NCBI GenBank assembly: GCA_041480065.1
Contig: JBGOZF010000144.1
Location: 1-5,801 of the forward strand
DNA from: Fen-999 sp041480065
GTDB taxonomy: Bacteria; Pseudomonadota; Gammaproteobacteria; Burkholderiales; Rhodocyclaceae
Direction: 5' to 3'
Length of the DNA stretch: 5,801 nt
Of the stretch, positions 1 to 5,801 are shown piece by piece. The notes under the pieces are model-generated. The model worked only from the letters and a program-made list of their open reading frames with translations. It was not told the DNA's origin and searched no databases. A program made the position numbers and the translations under genes. Each line of letters starts with the position of its first letter. Position 1 is the first letter of the stretch.

Positions 1-756
1 ATCGCCGCCCAGGGCAAGATCGATATGCAGGCGCAGTCGGACACCATCAGTGTCCAGGCCAAGGACGAGGTGAACGTCATGAGCGCCAACGCCCATATCG
101 ATTGGGCGGCGGCGAAGCGGATCGTGCTTAGGACGACCGGCGGGGCGTGCATCGACATCTCCGGCGGCAACATCAAGGTCATGGGAACGATCATCGATGT
201 TTATGCGAGTCAGAAGAGTTTTAGCGGGCCGACTTCCATGTCGTATCCAATGCCGCGCATGCCAACGTCTGTGCCCAAAGTGCGCGATCCGAAGTTCGAC
301 ATCACGCTTCAGGACATTCCCGGTCCGGACGGCGTTTCATTGGCACATACCGCCTGGACGGTGGCGGTCACCAAGTTGGCTATGACGATCGACGAGGCTC
401 GCAATCCCGACAACTGGAAGAAGAAACTACTTACGGGAACGAGCGGCGAGGACGGCAAGCTGACGCTTAACGACAAGCAGAACAAGAAAATCCTGGCGGC
501 CTTCAAGCGCTATCCCGGCCGCGTCTTCGTGGTTTACCCCGGCCACGCCATTCCCGTCGATATGACCGAAGTCGCCGAGCACCTGACGCCGCAGGAGAAG
601 GCAGCCGTCGCCATGAACACCCTGGACTATACCGCGACCTATGACAACACCTATGACGATGCCCGAGATAGCGGCAAAGTGGACCACGTGCTGGCGGACA
701 TGAAGCTGCAAGGCGTCGCGCAACTAACCCCGAAGATCGAAAAGGGAGCCAAGTAA
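1..756 (+). CDS. vgrG: T6SS spike protein VgrG, 3' part only (DUF2345 end plus C-terminal extension)
   Basis: The frame is open from base 1, so the gene begins upstream and 251 residues are visible. Residues 1 to about 70 show the short alternating hydrophobic repeats of a VgrG beta-helix (IDMQAQSDTISVQAKDEVNV, then IDISGGNIKVMG). These are followed by the SFSGPTSMSYPMPRMP linker seen at the end of many VgrG DUF2345 domains. VgrG trimers form the puncturing tip of the T6SS and carry effectors. After the linker (base 265 on) there are about 160 more residues, discussed as a separate feature. The TAA stop at 754-756 lies one base before the GTG of the phospholipase gene, so the two are almost certainly co-transcribed. 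The family call is firm. Whether the missing N-terminal part is normal cannot be seen. The internal ATG at 25 is not a start. Confidence 0.93.
   Translation: MAAQGKIDMQAQSDTISVQAKDEVNVMSANAHIDWAAAKRIVLRTTGGACIDISGGNIKVMGTIIDVYASQKSFSGPTSMSYPMPRMPTSVPKVRDPKFDITLQDIPGPDGVSLAHTAWTVAVTKLAMTIDEARNPDNWKKKLLTGTSGEDGKLTLNDKQNKKILAAFKRYPGRVFVVYPGHAIPVDMTEVAEHLTPQEKAAVAMNTLDYTATYDNTYDDARDSGKVDHVLADMKLQGVAQLTPKIEKGAK
265..753 (+). other. C-terminal extension of VgrG, probable transthyretin-like cargo-binding domain
   Basis: This is the coding segment after the proline-rich SYPMPRMP linker. It begins FDITLQDIPGPDG, continues with a strand around HTAWTVAV, and then has LLTGTSGEDGKLTL. The Leu-x-Gly-x-(Thr/Ser)-x-(Asp/Glu)-x-Gly turn is typical of transthyretin-like or carboxypeptidase-regulatory-like beta-sandwiches found on T6SS tip proteins. 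A charged, helix-prone tail (residues about 188-251) follows. In enteroaggregative E. coli a VgrG transthyretin-like extension helps bind the Tle1 lipase, so a role in holding the adjacent Tle5 is a reasonable inference. The fold is inferred from the motif pattern only. The extension could instead carry its own activity, but no catalytic motif is visible. Confidence 0.55.
742..748 (+). promoter_or_regulatory. Ribosome binding site for the phospholipase gene, inside the vgrG 3' end
   Basis: The purine-rich AAGGGAG sits 9 bases before the GTG at 758 and within the last codons of vgrG. It decides the GTG start: the next in-frame Met lies about 125 codons downstream, inside the conserved PLD fold. 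The site implies that toxin translation is coupled to vgrG. Confidence 0.75.
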
Positions 757-757
757 G

Positions 758-3268
758 GTGGCCGATAAACCCCTTCAGTACGAGCAGGTCCGCAAACAGC
801 TTCTTGAACGCAACAAACAAGTCAATGTCGCCCTTGATCCCAAGGACGAGAAGAAGACCCAGAGCGCCAGCGCGCCCGGCTGGTTCGCCGATGACGCGCC
901 TCTGTTCTCGCCGCCGCGGAACAACAACGATGCCGCCTTCTTCACCACGGGCGTCGAGTACTACGCCGACGTGGCGAAAGCCATCAAAGGAGCATCCGAG
1001 CACGTCTGGATCGCCGGCTGGCAAGTAGCCTGGGACGTGGAGTTGGACAAGTTCGGCAGCGGCAGCACGCGCCTAGTCGACTGTCTGCTGGAAGCCAAGA
1101 AGAGCCATCCCGACATCGACCTCCGGGTGATGCTGTTCAGGACCAAGAGCAACACTCCAGCCATCGACGACGACAACGTCGCCGCCACCCTGCGCAGCGT
1201 CGGCATCAAGGCATGCCGCGTCTGGCCGAACTCCGCCTTCTCGGAATCGGCGTTCAGCTACTACAGCCACCACCAGAAGACCGTCATCATCGACCGCAAG
1301 ACGGCCTACATCGGCGGTATCGACCTGACCCACGGCCGTCGGGATGACGGCGATTTCGTCGTTCAGGTGGACCCCAAGATTCGCCGCATCAACGAAGCCT
1401 ACAGCGGCTGCGTACCCCATACGCGGACGCTCGAAAAGGACGAACAGGATTGGGTGAAGTTGAGCACCAAGCCCGGCGGTGCGCGGGACATCTACGACGG
1501 CACCGGCAAGATTCTCGACTACAAGACGCGCCCGCGCCAACCCTGGCAGGACGTGCACATGAAGCTAAGCGGCCCCTCGGTGTTCGACATCGCCGCCAAC
1601 TATGTCCGACGCTGGAACGGGCTGGTGAGCGGGGACGACTCCATCTACCAAGATGACCCGGATGGCGGAGTGAGCCCCGACGCTCCGGCAGCGCAAATTG
1701 TGCCGGCCGAATACTGGATCACCCAGATCGGCCCCACGAAGCTCTCTGACTTCACGCCGGACAGCCTGCCCAAGGACGGCGGCGCCAAGGTGCAGATACT
1801 GCGCTCCGTCAGCAACCAGGAAAACATCAAGGAATACGCATCGCAGAAGACGCCCATCAACCTCCTGGGCGAACTGACGCCCGGCCAGCGCAGCGCGAAG
1901 AAACGGGACGCTCCGTCACACCAATACAACATCCAGGAAGCCATGGTGCGGGCCATTCTGGGCGCCCAGCACTTCGTCTACATCGAGAATCAATATTTCA
2001 TCTCCCATTTCGGTGCCGAGCAACTGACCGATGCTAACGGACGGGTGATACTGAGGTCCAAGACTGAGAACGATACCAGCACGCCTTATCCCCAGTCGCC
2101 GGAGTTGGCGCACGGGATAGAACTGCGCTCCTACACGGCCGGCGTTGCCCTGTCCACCGTCTTCAGCAAGGAGATGAAAGACGTGCAGAACGTGCTGGTC
2201 GCAGCCCTTGGCCAGCGCATCCGCGATGCAGTACTGAAGGGCGAGCCCTTCCACGTCTTCCTGATGATTCCCCTACACAGCGAGGGTCTGCTGAGCGACA
2301 CCTTCAACATGGCTGTCATGCACCAGACGATGCAGACCATCACCTTCGGTGCAGAGAGCCTGATCAACCGGATCAGGCGCGCGATTGCGGAAAAGCAGGT
2401 TTCGCCGAAGAAGCCATCTGAAGTGAAAGACTTCGAGGAGCAAGTGCGGGGAGTGGAAACGGAGAAGTGGCAGAAGTACCTGACGCTGCTTTGCGCCCGC
2501 AACTTCGACCTTCTGTCCAGCGGGCGGCTGGTGACGGAACAAATCTACGTCCATTCCAAGTGCCTGGTCGCCGACGACCGGGTGGCGATCATCGGCAGCG
2601 CCAACATCAACGACCGCAGCGTGATGGGCGACCGCGACACCGAGATAGCAGCCATGGTGGTCGACACAGAAACGAGCACCAAGCCCCTGGACGGCAAGAA
2701 CGCGCATCCGGTGCGCAACTTCGCCCACGAACTTCGCGTGGCCCTGTGGAAGAAGCATTTGGGCCTGAGCAAGAATGGCAAGGCTGGGCCGCTGCCGGCC
2801 TCGAGTCTGGAAAGCCTCATCGAGAAACCAGCCGCTACCGAGACCATCGCGGCCATCCAGAAGCTCGTCGAGGCTAATAGCGCGGCCTACGAGCAAGCCT
2901 TCCCCTGGGTGCCCAGGAACAAGGACAACCGGAAAAGGGCCGGTGCCAAAGGTAACGATCCCGTTCCGGAGATGGGATCGAGCATCTGGCCAGGCTGGCG
3001 AAGCAAAGAGGACGACCATCTGCAACCCTGGTCGGACAAGTTCGAGTATCCCTCGGGCGATGCCGCGAAGAATGTCCACAGCCAGTTGCAGTCTGCGGTC
3101 AAGGGCTTCTGGTGCGCCTTCCCGTATTTGTGGACTCAAGGCCAGGAGAATCTGGACGCCAAGATTCCGATCGAATTCATCAGCAAGCAAGAGCCGCCGA
3201 AGCCCGCGCGAAGTGACGGCGATTCCGGCTTGGCGAGTGCCGACACAGAAAAGGCGCCAGCGACATGA
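758..3268 (+). CDS. tle5: T6SS phospholipase D effector, Tle5 family (PldA-like, eukaryotic-type PLD)
   Basis: This 836-residue protein has two complete HxKx4D phospholipase D motifs: H172-K174-D179, followed by GGIDLTHGRRD, and H599-K601-D606, followed by IIGSANINDRSVMGDRDTEI. Around them are signatures shared with eukaryotic PLDs: PWQDVHMKLSGPS (about 262-274), HFVYIENQYFIS (405-416), RNFDLLSSGRLVTEQIYVHS (581-600) and LRVALWKKHLGL (659-670). PLDs of this group hydrolyse phospholipids such as phosphatidylethanolamine to phosphatidic acid. T6SS Tle5 enzymes do this in the periplasm of target cells. There is no signal peptide or membrane segment, as expected for an injected effector, and no N-terminal PAAR or MIX motif. 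The gene follows vgrG by one base and overlaps the next gene by four. It is shorter than P. aeruginosa PldA and longer than PldB (lengths from memory). About 165 residues follow the second motif region. All catalytic residues are present, so it should be active. Confidence 0.94.
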   Translation: MADKPLQYEQVRKQLLERNKQVNVALDPKDEKKTQSASAPGWFADDAPLFSPPRNNNDAAFFTTGVEYYADVAKAIKGASEHVWIAGWQVAWDVELDKFGSGSTRLVDCLLEAKKSHPDIDLRVMLFRTKSNTPAIDDDNVAATLRSVGIKACRVWPNSAFSESAFSYYSHHQKTVIIDRKTAYIGGIDLTHGRRDDGDFVVQVDPKIRRINEAYSGCVPHTRTLEKDEQDWVKLSTKPGGARDIYDGTGKILDYKTRPRQPWQDVHMKLSGPSVFDIAANYVRRWNGLVSGDDSIYQDDPDGGVSPDAPAAQIVPAEYWITQIGPTKLSDFTPDSLPKDGGAKVQILRSVSNQENIKEYASQKTPINLLGELTPGQRSAKKRDAPSHQYNIQEAMVRAILGAQHFVYIENQYFISHFGAEQLTDANGRVILRSKTENDTSTPYPQSPELAHGIELRSYTAGVALSTVFSKEMKDVQNVLVAALGQRIRDAVLKGEPFHVFLMIPLHSEGLLSDTFNMAVMHQTMQTITFGAESLINRIRRAIAEKQVSPKKPSEVKDFEEQVRGVETEKWQKYLTLLCARNFDLLSSGRLVTEQIYVHSKCLVADDRVAIIGSANINDRSVMGDRDTEIAAMVVDTETSTKPLDGKNAHPVRNFAHELRVALWKKHLGLSKNGKAGPLPASSLESLIEKPAATETIAAIQKLVEANSAAYEQAFPWVPRNKDNRKRAGAKGNDPVPEMGSSIWPGWRSKEDDHLQPWSDKFEYPSGDAAKNVHSQLQSAVKGFWCAFPYLWTQGQENLDAKIPIEFISKQEPPKPARSDGDSGLASADTEKAPAT
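1271..1294 (+). other. First HKD catalytic motif of the phospholipase D
   Basis: The codons for H172-Q-K174-TVII-D179 form a complete HxKx4D motif, followed seven residues later by the conserved Gly-Gly pair. One His of the two motifs acts as the nucleophile that forms the phospho-histidine intermediate in PLD enzymes. Confidence 0.93.
2552..2575 (+). other. Second HKD catalytic motif of the phospholipase D
   Basis: The codons for H599-S-K601-CLVA-D606 form the second complete HxKx4D motif. It is followed by IIGSANIN and by the acidic residue of RDTEI, which is standard for the superfamily. Both halves of the pseudo-symmetric active site are therefore intact. Confidence 0.93.
3251..3268 (+). 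promoter_or_regulatory. Ribosome binding site and ATGA stop-start overlap coupling toxin to immunity gene
   Basis: AAGG at 3251-3254 lies 10 bases before the ATG at 3265. The TGA stop of the phospholipase gene (3266-3268) overlaps that ATG. This arrangement favours termination-reinitiation, so immunity protein is made whenever toxin is made. Confidence 0.7.
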
Positions 3269-5142
3269 GTGCGTGCATCAGGATTCTGCTGTCGACGATA
3301 TTGTCGGTGGTTGCGCTGCACGCTGCGGCCGTCCCTGTGGTCAACGACAATCCCGAGGCCGAAGCCCTCTTCCGTCAGGGCTTCGAACTGCTCAAGCTGG
3401 CAAGCCCTCTAGACCTTGCGACCGATTCGATCGAAATCCTTGATGTGGCCTGGGATGCGGGGCATTACAAGAAGGGCGGCCAATACGCCGCCAAGGTGGA
3501 GGAGGGCTGGCGCTTGGTCGAGCAGGCCGCGGACAAGGGCAGCCTCCGCGGCATCTTCTGCATGAACTACGGTCCCAACAATTGGCGCTTCAAGAATGCC
3601 ATTGATATCGCCGCCAAGGCCGGCTACCCCAAGGCGCTATTCTTTCAGGCCAAGCCGTATGAGGGTGACAATCGCCATATGGGCATACCGACGAAATCGG
3701 AAGCCCAACTCATGCTGGGTGAAGCCGGTGCTGATGGAGATACTGACGCCATGTGGGGTTGGTGCGCCTCATACAATGACGGTAAATTCCCTCCCGGACA
3801 AGAGGCAACCATCCAGGCGAGGTGTAAAGCTTGGGGCAACTCAAGCCAGCACAAGAGCATTCCAGATTATTTCGATCGCTGTCTGACGCACGACCCGGAG
3901 ATCCACTGCTCGGAAGAGACGCGACGTATCTATCGGCGCTTGAAGGACAACATCAAGGTTTGGGAGCACCTAATCCTGGATGCCGCCGAGGCCGGCGATC
4001 CCGAGGCGCGCGAACAATGGTGCGAGTACAAGCGCAAGACGAACGATCCCTCCCCTGGCTTAGAGGATAAGTGCGGGCTGTGGGATGAACAAAGTGCGGC
4101 GAGGGGCAATAGGCGCGCTTGGTCACCCTACTTGCGCGAAAACGATCTCAAGATCGCTCGCCTGCAACAGGATGCTTACGCCGACGGCCGGGAGATCGTG
4201 TTCGTCGGCCACAAGATTTCCCCCGACAAGCGTTCTGCGAGGACAGACCGGAAGGCTGTGCAGCCCGATGATTGCATTATGCTGCACGACTACTTCCGAT
4301 CATGGTTTGAACTGCAGGCGTGCGCCTCGCCTCGGCCCGGATACCCGAAGTGGTGGGGCTTGGGCAAGGACTTCACGGCCCCGCCGGCCAGCGCGGCGGC
4401 CGAGAAGCTGTACCAAGAGGGGCTTAGCAGGCTGGTGAACCAGGACATCAAGGGGGCCGCAGCCTTGCTCGGCAAGGCTGTACAAGCCGGGCATACGGGC
4501 GCAATGATTAACTTGGCACTGGCCTATCTTGAATTCCCGAATATTCTGCTTGGGTCGCCCGATGCCAACGCATTGGATGCCAAGAAACCGGCTTGGCAAT
4601 CGGTGATGAAAGCGGACACCAAAGGCGATTCGCGCGCGCACTACATGCTGAGCTATTTTTCCTACGAAGGGGTCTACCCGAGCCCAACCGAACTTAGGAA
4701 AGGGATTACGAAGACCTACGTTGAGCGCAATCGCCTCGACGCCGAGCGTTACGAGCGCGAATCCGCCGAGCGCGGCCTCGCCCGCGCCCAATATGTCCTC
4801 GGCTGGCGGCTGATCCGCGAGGAACAACAAAAGGAAGGCTGGGACTGGCTGAAGAAGGCCTATGACAACGGCGAACGCATCGCCGGCTTCGACCTCTACC
4901 GCATTGCTCGCTATGTCCAGAAGGACAACGCGCAAGCGCTTCAATACCTGCGCAGCACGGCCACCGATGGCGAACTTGCCTCGGCTGACCTGCTCGCAGA
5001 GATCTACGACAAGGGCCTGCTCGGCGAAACAAAGAATGCTACCCGCGCCGCCTGCTACCGTGCGGCTGTCACCGCACATAAGGACATGACCTGGGAACAG
5101 CGCCTCGATCTTCGCTTGCCCGAACTGGGACGGTGCCAATAG
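3265..5142 (+). CDS. Exported Sel1-like repeat protein, probable periplasmic Tle5 immunity protein (Tli5)
   Basis: This 625-residue protein starts with a Sec signal peptide: MSACIR, a hydrophobic stretch LLSTILSVVALHA, and a likely cut after A22 (AAA|VPV). There is no lipobox, so a soluble periplasmic protein is predicted. The mature part is helical with Sel1/TPR-like units, for example VEQAADKGSLRG (85-96), LILDAAEAGDPEAREQW (236-252), LLGKAVQAGHTGAMINLALA (401-420), ESAERGLARAQYVLGWRL (499-516) and YLRSTATDGELASADLLAEI (561-580). Sel1-repeat proteins are the known immunity partners of PldB in P. aeruginosa (PA5088-5086). With the signal peptide and the toxin overlap, this makes self-protection in the periplasm the best reading. 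Two Sel1 zones flank a non-repeat middle (about 257-375). The mature part has 11 cysteines, an odd number, suggesting disulfides and a leftover thiol. Specific binding to the adjacent toxin is inferred. Confidence 0.85.
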   Translation: MSACIRILLSTILSVVALHAAAVPVVNDNPEAEALFRQGFELLKLASPLDLATDSIEILDVAWDAGHYKKGGQYAAKVEEGWRLVEQAADKGSLRGIFCMNYGPNNWRFKNAIDIAAKAGYPKALFFQAKPYEGDNRHMGIPTKSEAQLMLGEAGADGDTDAMWGWCASYNDGKFPPGQEATIQARCKAWGNSSQHKSIPDYFDRCLTHDPEIHCSEETRRIYRRLKDNIKVWEHLILDAAEAGDPEAREQWCEYKRKTNDPSPGLEDKCGLWDEQSAARGNRRAWSPYLRENDLKIARLQQDAYADGREIVFVGHKISPDKRSARTDRKAVQPDDCIMLHDYFRSWFELQACASPRPGYPKWWGLGKDFTAPPASAAAEKLYQEGLSRLVNQDIKGAAALLGKAVQAGHTGAMINLALAYLEFPNILLGSPDANALDAKKPAWQSVMKADTKGDSRAHYMLSYFSYEGVYPSPTELRKGITKTYVERNRLDAERYERESAERGLARAQYVLGWRLIREEQQKEGWDWLKKAYDNGERIAGFDLYRIARYVQKDNAQALQYLRSTATDGELASADLLAEIYDKGLLGETKNATRAACYRAAVTAHKDMTWEQRLDLRLPELGRCQ

Positions 5143-5206
5143 CGCACCCGGTATCGATGGCGCCACGCTACGATGCGCGCCTCGCCAATCCCGTGAACGC
5201 CACGCC
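5143..5206 (+). other. Short intergenic gap between immunity gene and the 104-residue gene
   Basis: These 64 bases contain no recognisable promoter boxes. A GGTGC/GCACC inverted repeat (5132-5136 with 5144-5148, 7-base loop) spans the stop codon of the gene before. It has no T-run, so it is not a convincing intrinsic terminator. CGCCACGC occurs twice (5161-5168 and 5198-5205), the second copy just before the next ATG. Read-through into the next gene is plausible. Confidence 0.4.
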
Positions 5207-5521
5207 ATGAACCCGCAATCGGATGACCGCTACATCGCCCTGCCGCCCAATCCAGGTGGGATCGCAAGCATCGATGCTCAGAACAACATATGCATCGCGC
5301 ACAGCCGCGTTCGCCACGTCGGCGTCGCCGACATTGCCGAGGTCATCGAGTATCGCATCGCCGCCATCGTCGATTCCATCTCGCATCACGTCCGTTTCTG
5401 CAACGGCGGTGAGCTTTACTACGTCTTCAATCGGCGCGGCGAAGTGGTCGAATTGATGGGCAGGGCCGTGCTGGTCAGCATCTCGCCCGAGGGGGATTAC
5501 CTCTTCCGGGCCCTGATCTGA
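5207..5521 (+). CDS. Hypothetical 104-residue protein behind the immunity gene
   Basis: I do not recognise this family. The protein is soluble-looking, without signal peptide or membrane segment. The N-terminal 25 residues look loose (MNPQSDDRYIALPPNPGG). Then comes a probable helix (VADIAEVIEYRIAAIVDSIS, 40-59), and the C-terminal part alternates like beta strands (GGELYYVFNRRGEVVELMGR, 67-86, then AVLVSISPEGDYLFRAL). The reading frame has GC-rich third positions like its neighbours, which supports real coding. The ATG at 5207 is the only good start found, although the Shine-Dalgarno match is weak. The position 64 bases behind a toxin-immunity pair suggests an accessory of the module (second immunity factor, chaperone or regulator), but this rests on context alone. 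It could equally be unrelated cargo of the locus. Confidence 0.65.
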   Translation: MNPQSDDRYIALPPNPGGIASIDAQNNICIAHSRVRHVGVADIAEVIEYRIAAIVDSISHHVRFCNGGELYYVFNRRGEVVELMGRAVLVSISPEGDYLFRALI

Positions 5522-5558
5522 TCCGTATCGCATCGGCACTCGTTCAAGCAGAAAGCCT
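5522..5558 (+). other. Short gap after the 104-residue gene
   Basis: These 37 bases hold nothing recognisable as a promoter or terminator. AGAAAG shortly before the ATG at 5559 is at best a weak ribosome binding site. Confidence 0.35.
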
Positions 5559-5801
5559 ATGGTCAAGAGAATTCCCACTCCGGCCCGACTGCGCGAACTA
5601 CGAGAACGGCGCGAGCCGTACGGACCCGAAATGCACTCCACGGCCTTCGGCCACCACAACCCCACAACGCCCGTTTCGCCCTTCGAGGGCTCGCGTGCGC
5701 GGGGCCGATGTCGGCGTAGCCGAAGTGTGGAACGCGGTCGCAAGCGCCCGCATTGCGGCCCCGAACCCCTGCACGAACTCGTCATCTTCGCCGACAGCAC
5801 C
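5559..5801 (+). CDS. Possible partial reading frame running off the window end, unidentified
   Basis: The ATG at 5559 opens a frame of 81 codons with no stop before the window ends. It begins MVKRIPTPARLRELRERREP, continues MHSTAFGHHNPTTPVSP, then a very arginine-rich stretch (GSRARGRCRRSRSVERGRKR), and ends PLHELVIFADST. The first and last parts look protein-like, but the middle coincides with three short hairpins and reads like translated non-coding sequence. At least one other forward frame also stays open here, as is common in GC-rich DNA, so openness alone is weak evidence. It may be a real gene carrying a small inserted repeat, a decayed gene, or no gene. I cannot assign a function. Confidence 0.3.
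   Translation, partial: MVKRIPTPARLRELRERREPYGPEMHSTAFGHHNPTTPVSPFEGSRARGRCRRSRSVERGRKRPHCGPEPLHELVIFADST
5642..5723. repeat. Cluster of three short perfect hairpins
   Basis: Three compact inverted repeats lie within 82 bases: GGCC-TTC-GGCC (5642-5652), GCCCT-TCG-AGGGC (5678-5690) and TCGGC-GTA-GCCGA (5711-5723). Each has a 4-5 bp perfect stem and a 3-base loop. None is followed by a T-run, so they are not classic intrinsic terminators. They may be a REP-like palindromic element or structured RNA. Chance is also possible in such GC-rich DNA, since short stems are expected often. Confidence 0.35.

Noticed and set aside
25..27. ATG at 25 as the start of a short stand-alone protein
   Set aside because: The frame is open upstream to base 1 and the residues before it continue the VgrG beta-helix repeat, so this is an internal Met of a truncated gene.
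2273..3190. A 305-codon minus-strand open frame inside the phospholipase gene
   Set aside because: It is fully covered by a gene with intact catalytic motifs. The antisense product shows no recognisable domain and looks like a GC-driven shadow.
3265..3333. Lipoprotein signal in the immunity protein because of Cys4
   Set aside because: Cys4 precedes the hydrophobic core and is not in a lipobox. The AAA|VPV site after residue 22 fits ordinary signal peptidase I cleavage.
5132..5148. Inverted repeat GGTGC/GCACC at the end of the immunity gene as a terminator
   Set aside because: The stem is only 5 bp, the loop is 7 bases, it overlaps the stop codon, and no T-run follows.
4300..5208. A 302-codon minus-strand open frame inside the immunity gene
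   Set aside because: It is antisense to the Sel1-repeat protein, whose signal peptide and repeat pattern are clear. No motif was seen in the antisense product.
5168..5800. A 210-codon open frame on the minus strand
   Set aside because: It lies antisense to the better-supported 104-residue gene. Its first part is arginine/serine-rich with no recognisable motif, and long antisense frames are expected in GC-rich coding DNA.

Overview
The window is a GC-rich, one-directional (+ strand) cluster that reads as a type VI secretion system (T6SS) effector-immunity module from a Gram-negative bacterium. The likely source is a beta- or gammaproteobacterium with GC-rich codon use (Burkholderiales, Xanthomonadales or Pseudomonadales type). 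The sequence alone does not settle the genus.

Layout. (1) 1-756: the 3' end of a vgrG gene, encoding the end of the beta-helical DUF2345-type needle plus a roughly 160-residue C-terminal extension that looks like a cargo-binding (transthyretin-like) domain. (2) 758-3268: an 836-residue phospholipase D of the Tle5/PldA type, with two intact HKD motifs and several hallmarks of eukaryotic-type PLDs. (3) 3265-5142: a 625-residue exported protein with Sel1-like repeats, overlapping the PLD gene by ATGA. It is the probable periplasmic immunity protein and seems to be built from two related halves. (4) 5207-5521: a 104-residue unrecognised protein. (5) 5559 to the window end: a possible partial reading frame of low confidence, containing a cluster of three short hairpins.

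How the parts work together. By analogy with the Pseudomonas aeruginosa vgrG-pldA-PA3488 and vgrG-pldB-PA5088/5087/5086 loci, the VgrG tip carries the lipase into the periplasm of a target cell. There the lipase hydrolyses membrane phospholipids, and the exported Sel1-repeat protein protects the producer and its kin. The 1-nt gap and the 4-nt overlap indicate tight translational coupling of tip, toxin and antidote. No PAAR, DUF4123 or DUF2169 adaptor gene lies between vgrG and the toxin, so the VgrG C-terminal extension is the best candidate for the loading platform.

The core module belongs to a known class. The less explained parts are the double-length immunity protein, the orphan 104-residue gene behind it, and the hairpin-rich 3' end. 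No tRNA, rRNA, CRISPR, insertion sequence or convincing terminator was seen. There is no gene-free stretch longer than 300 bases unless the weak reading frame at 5559 is discounted, which would leave 5522-5801 (280 bases) without a gene.
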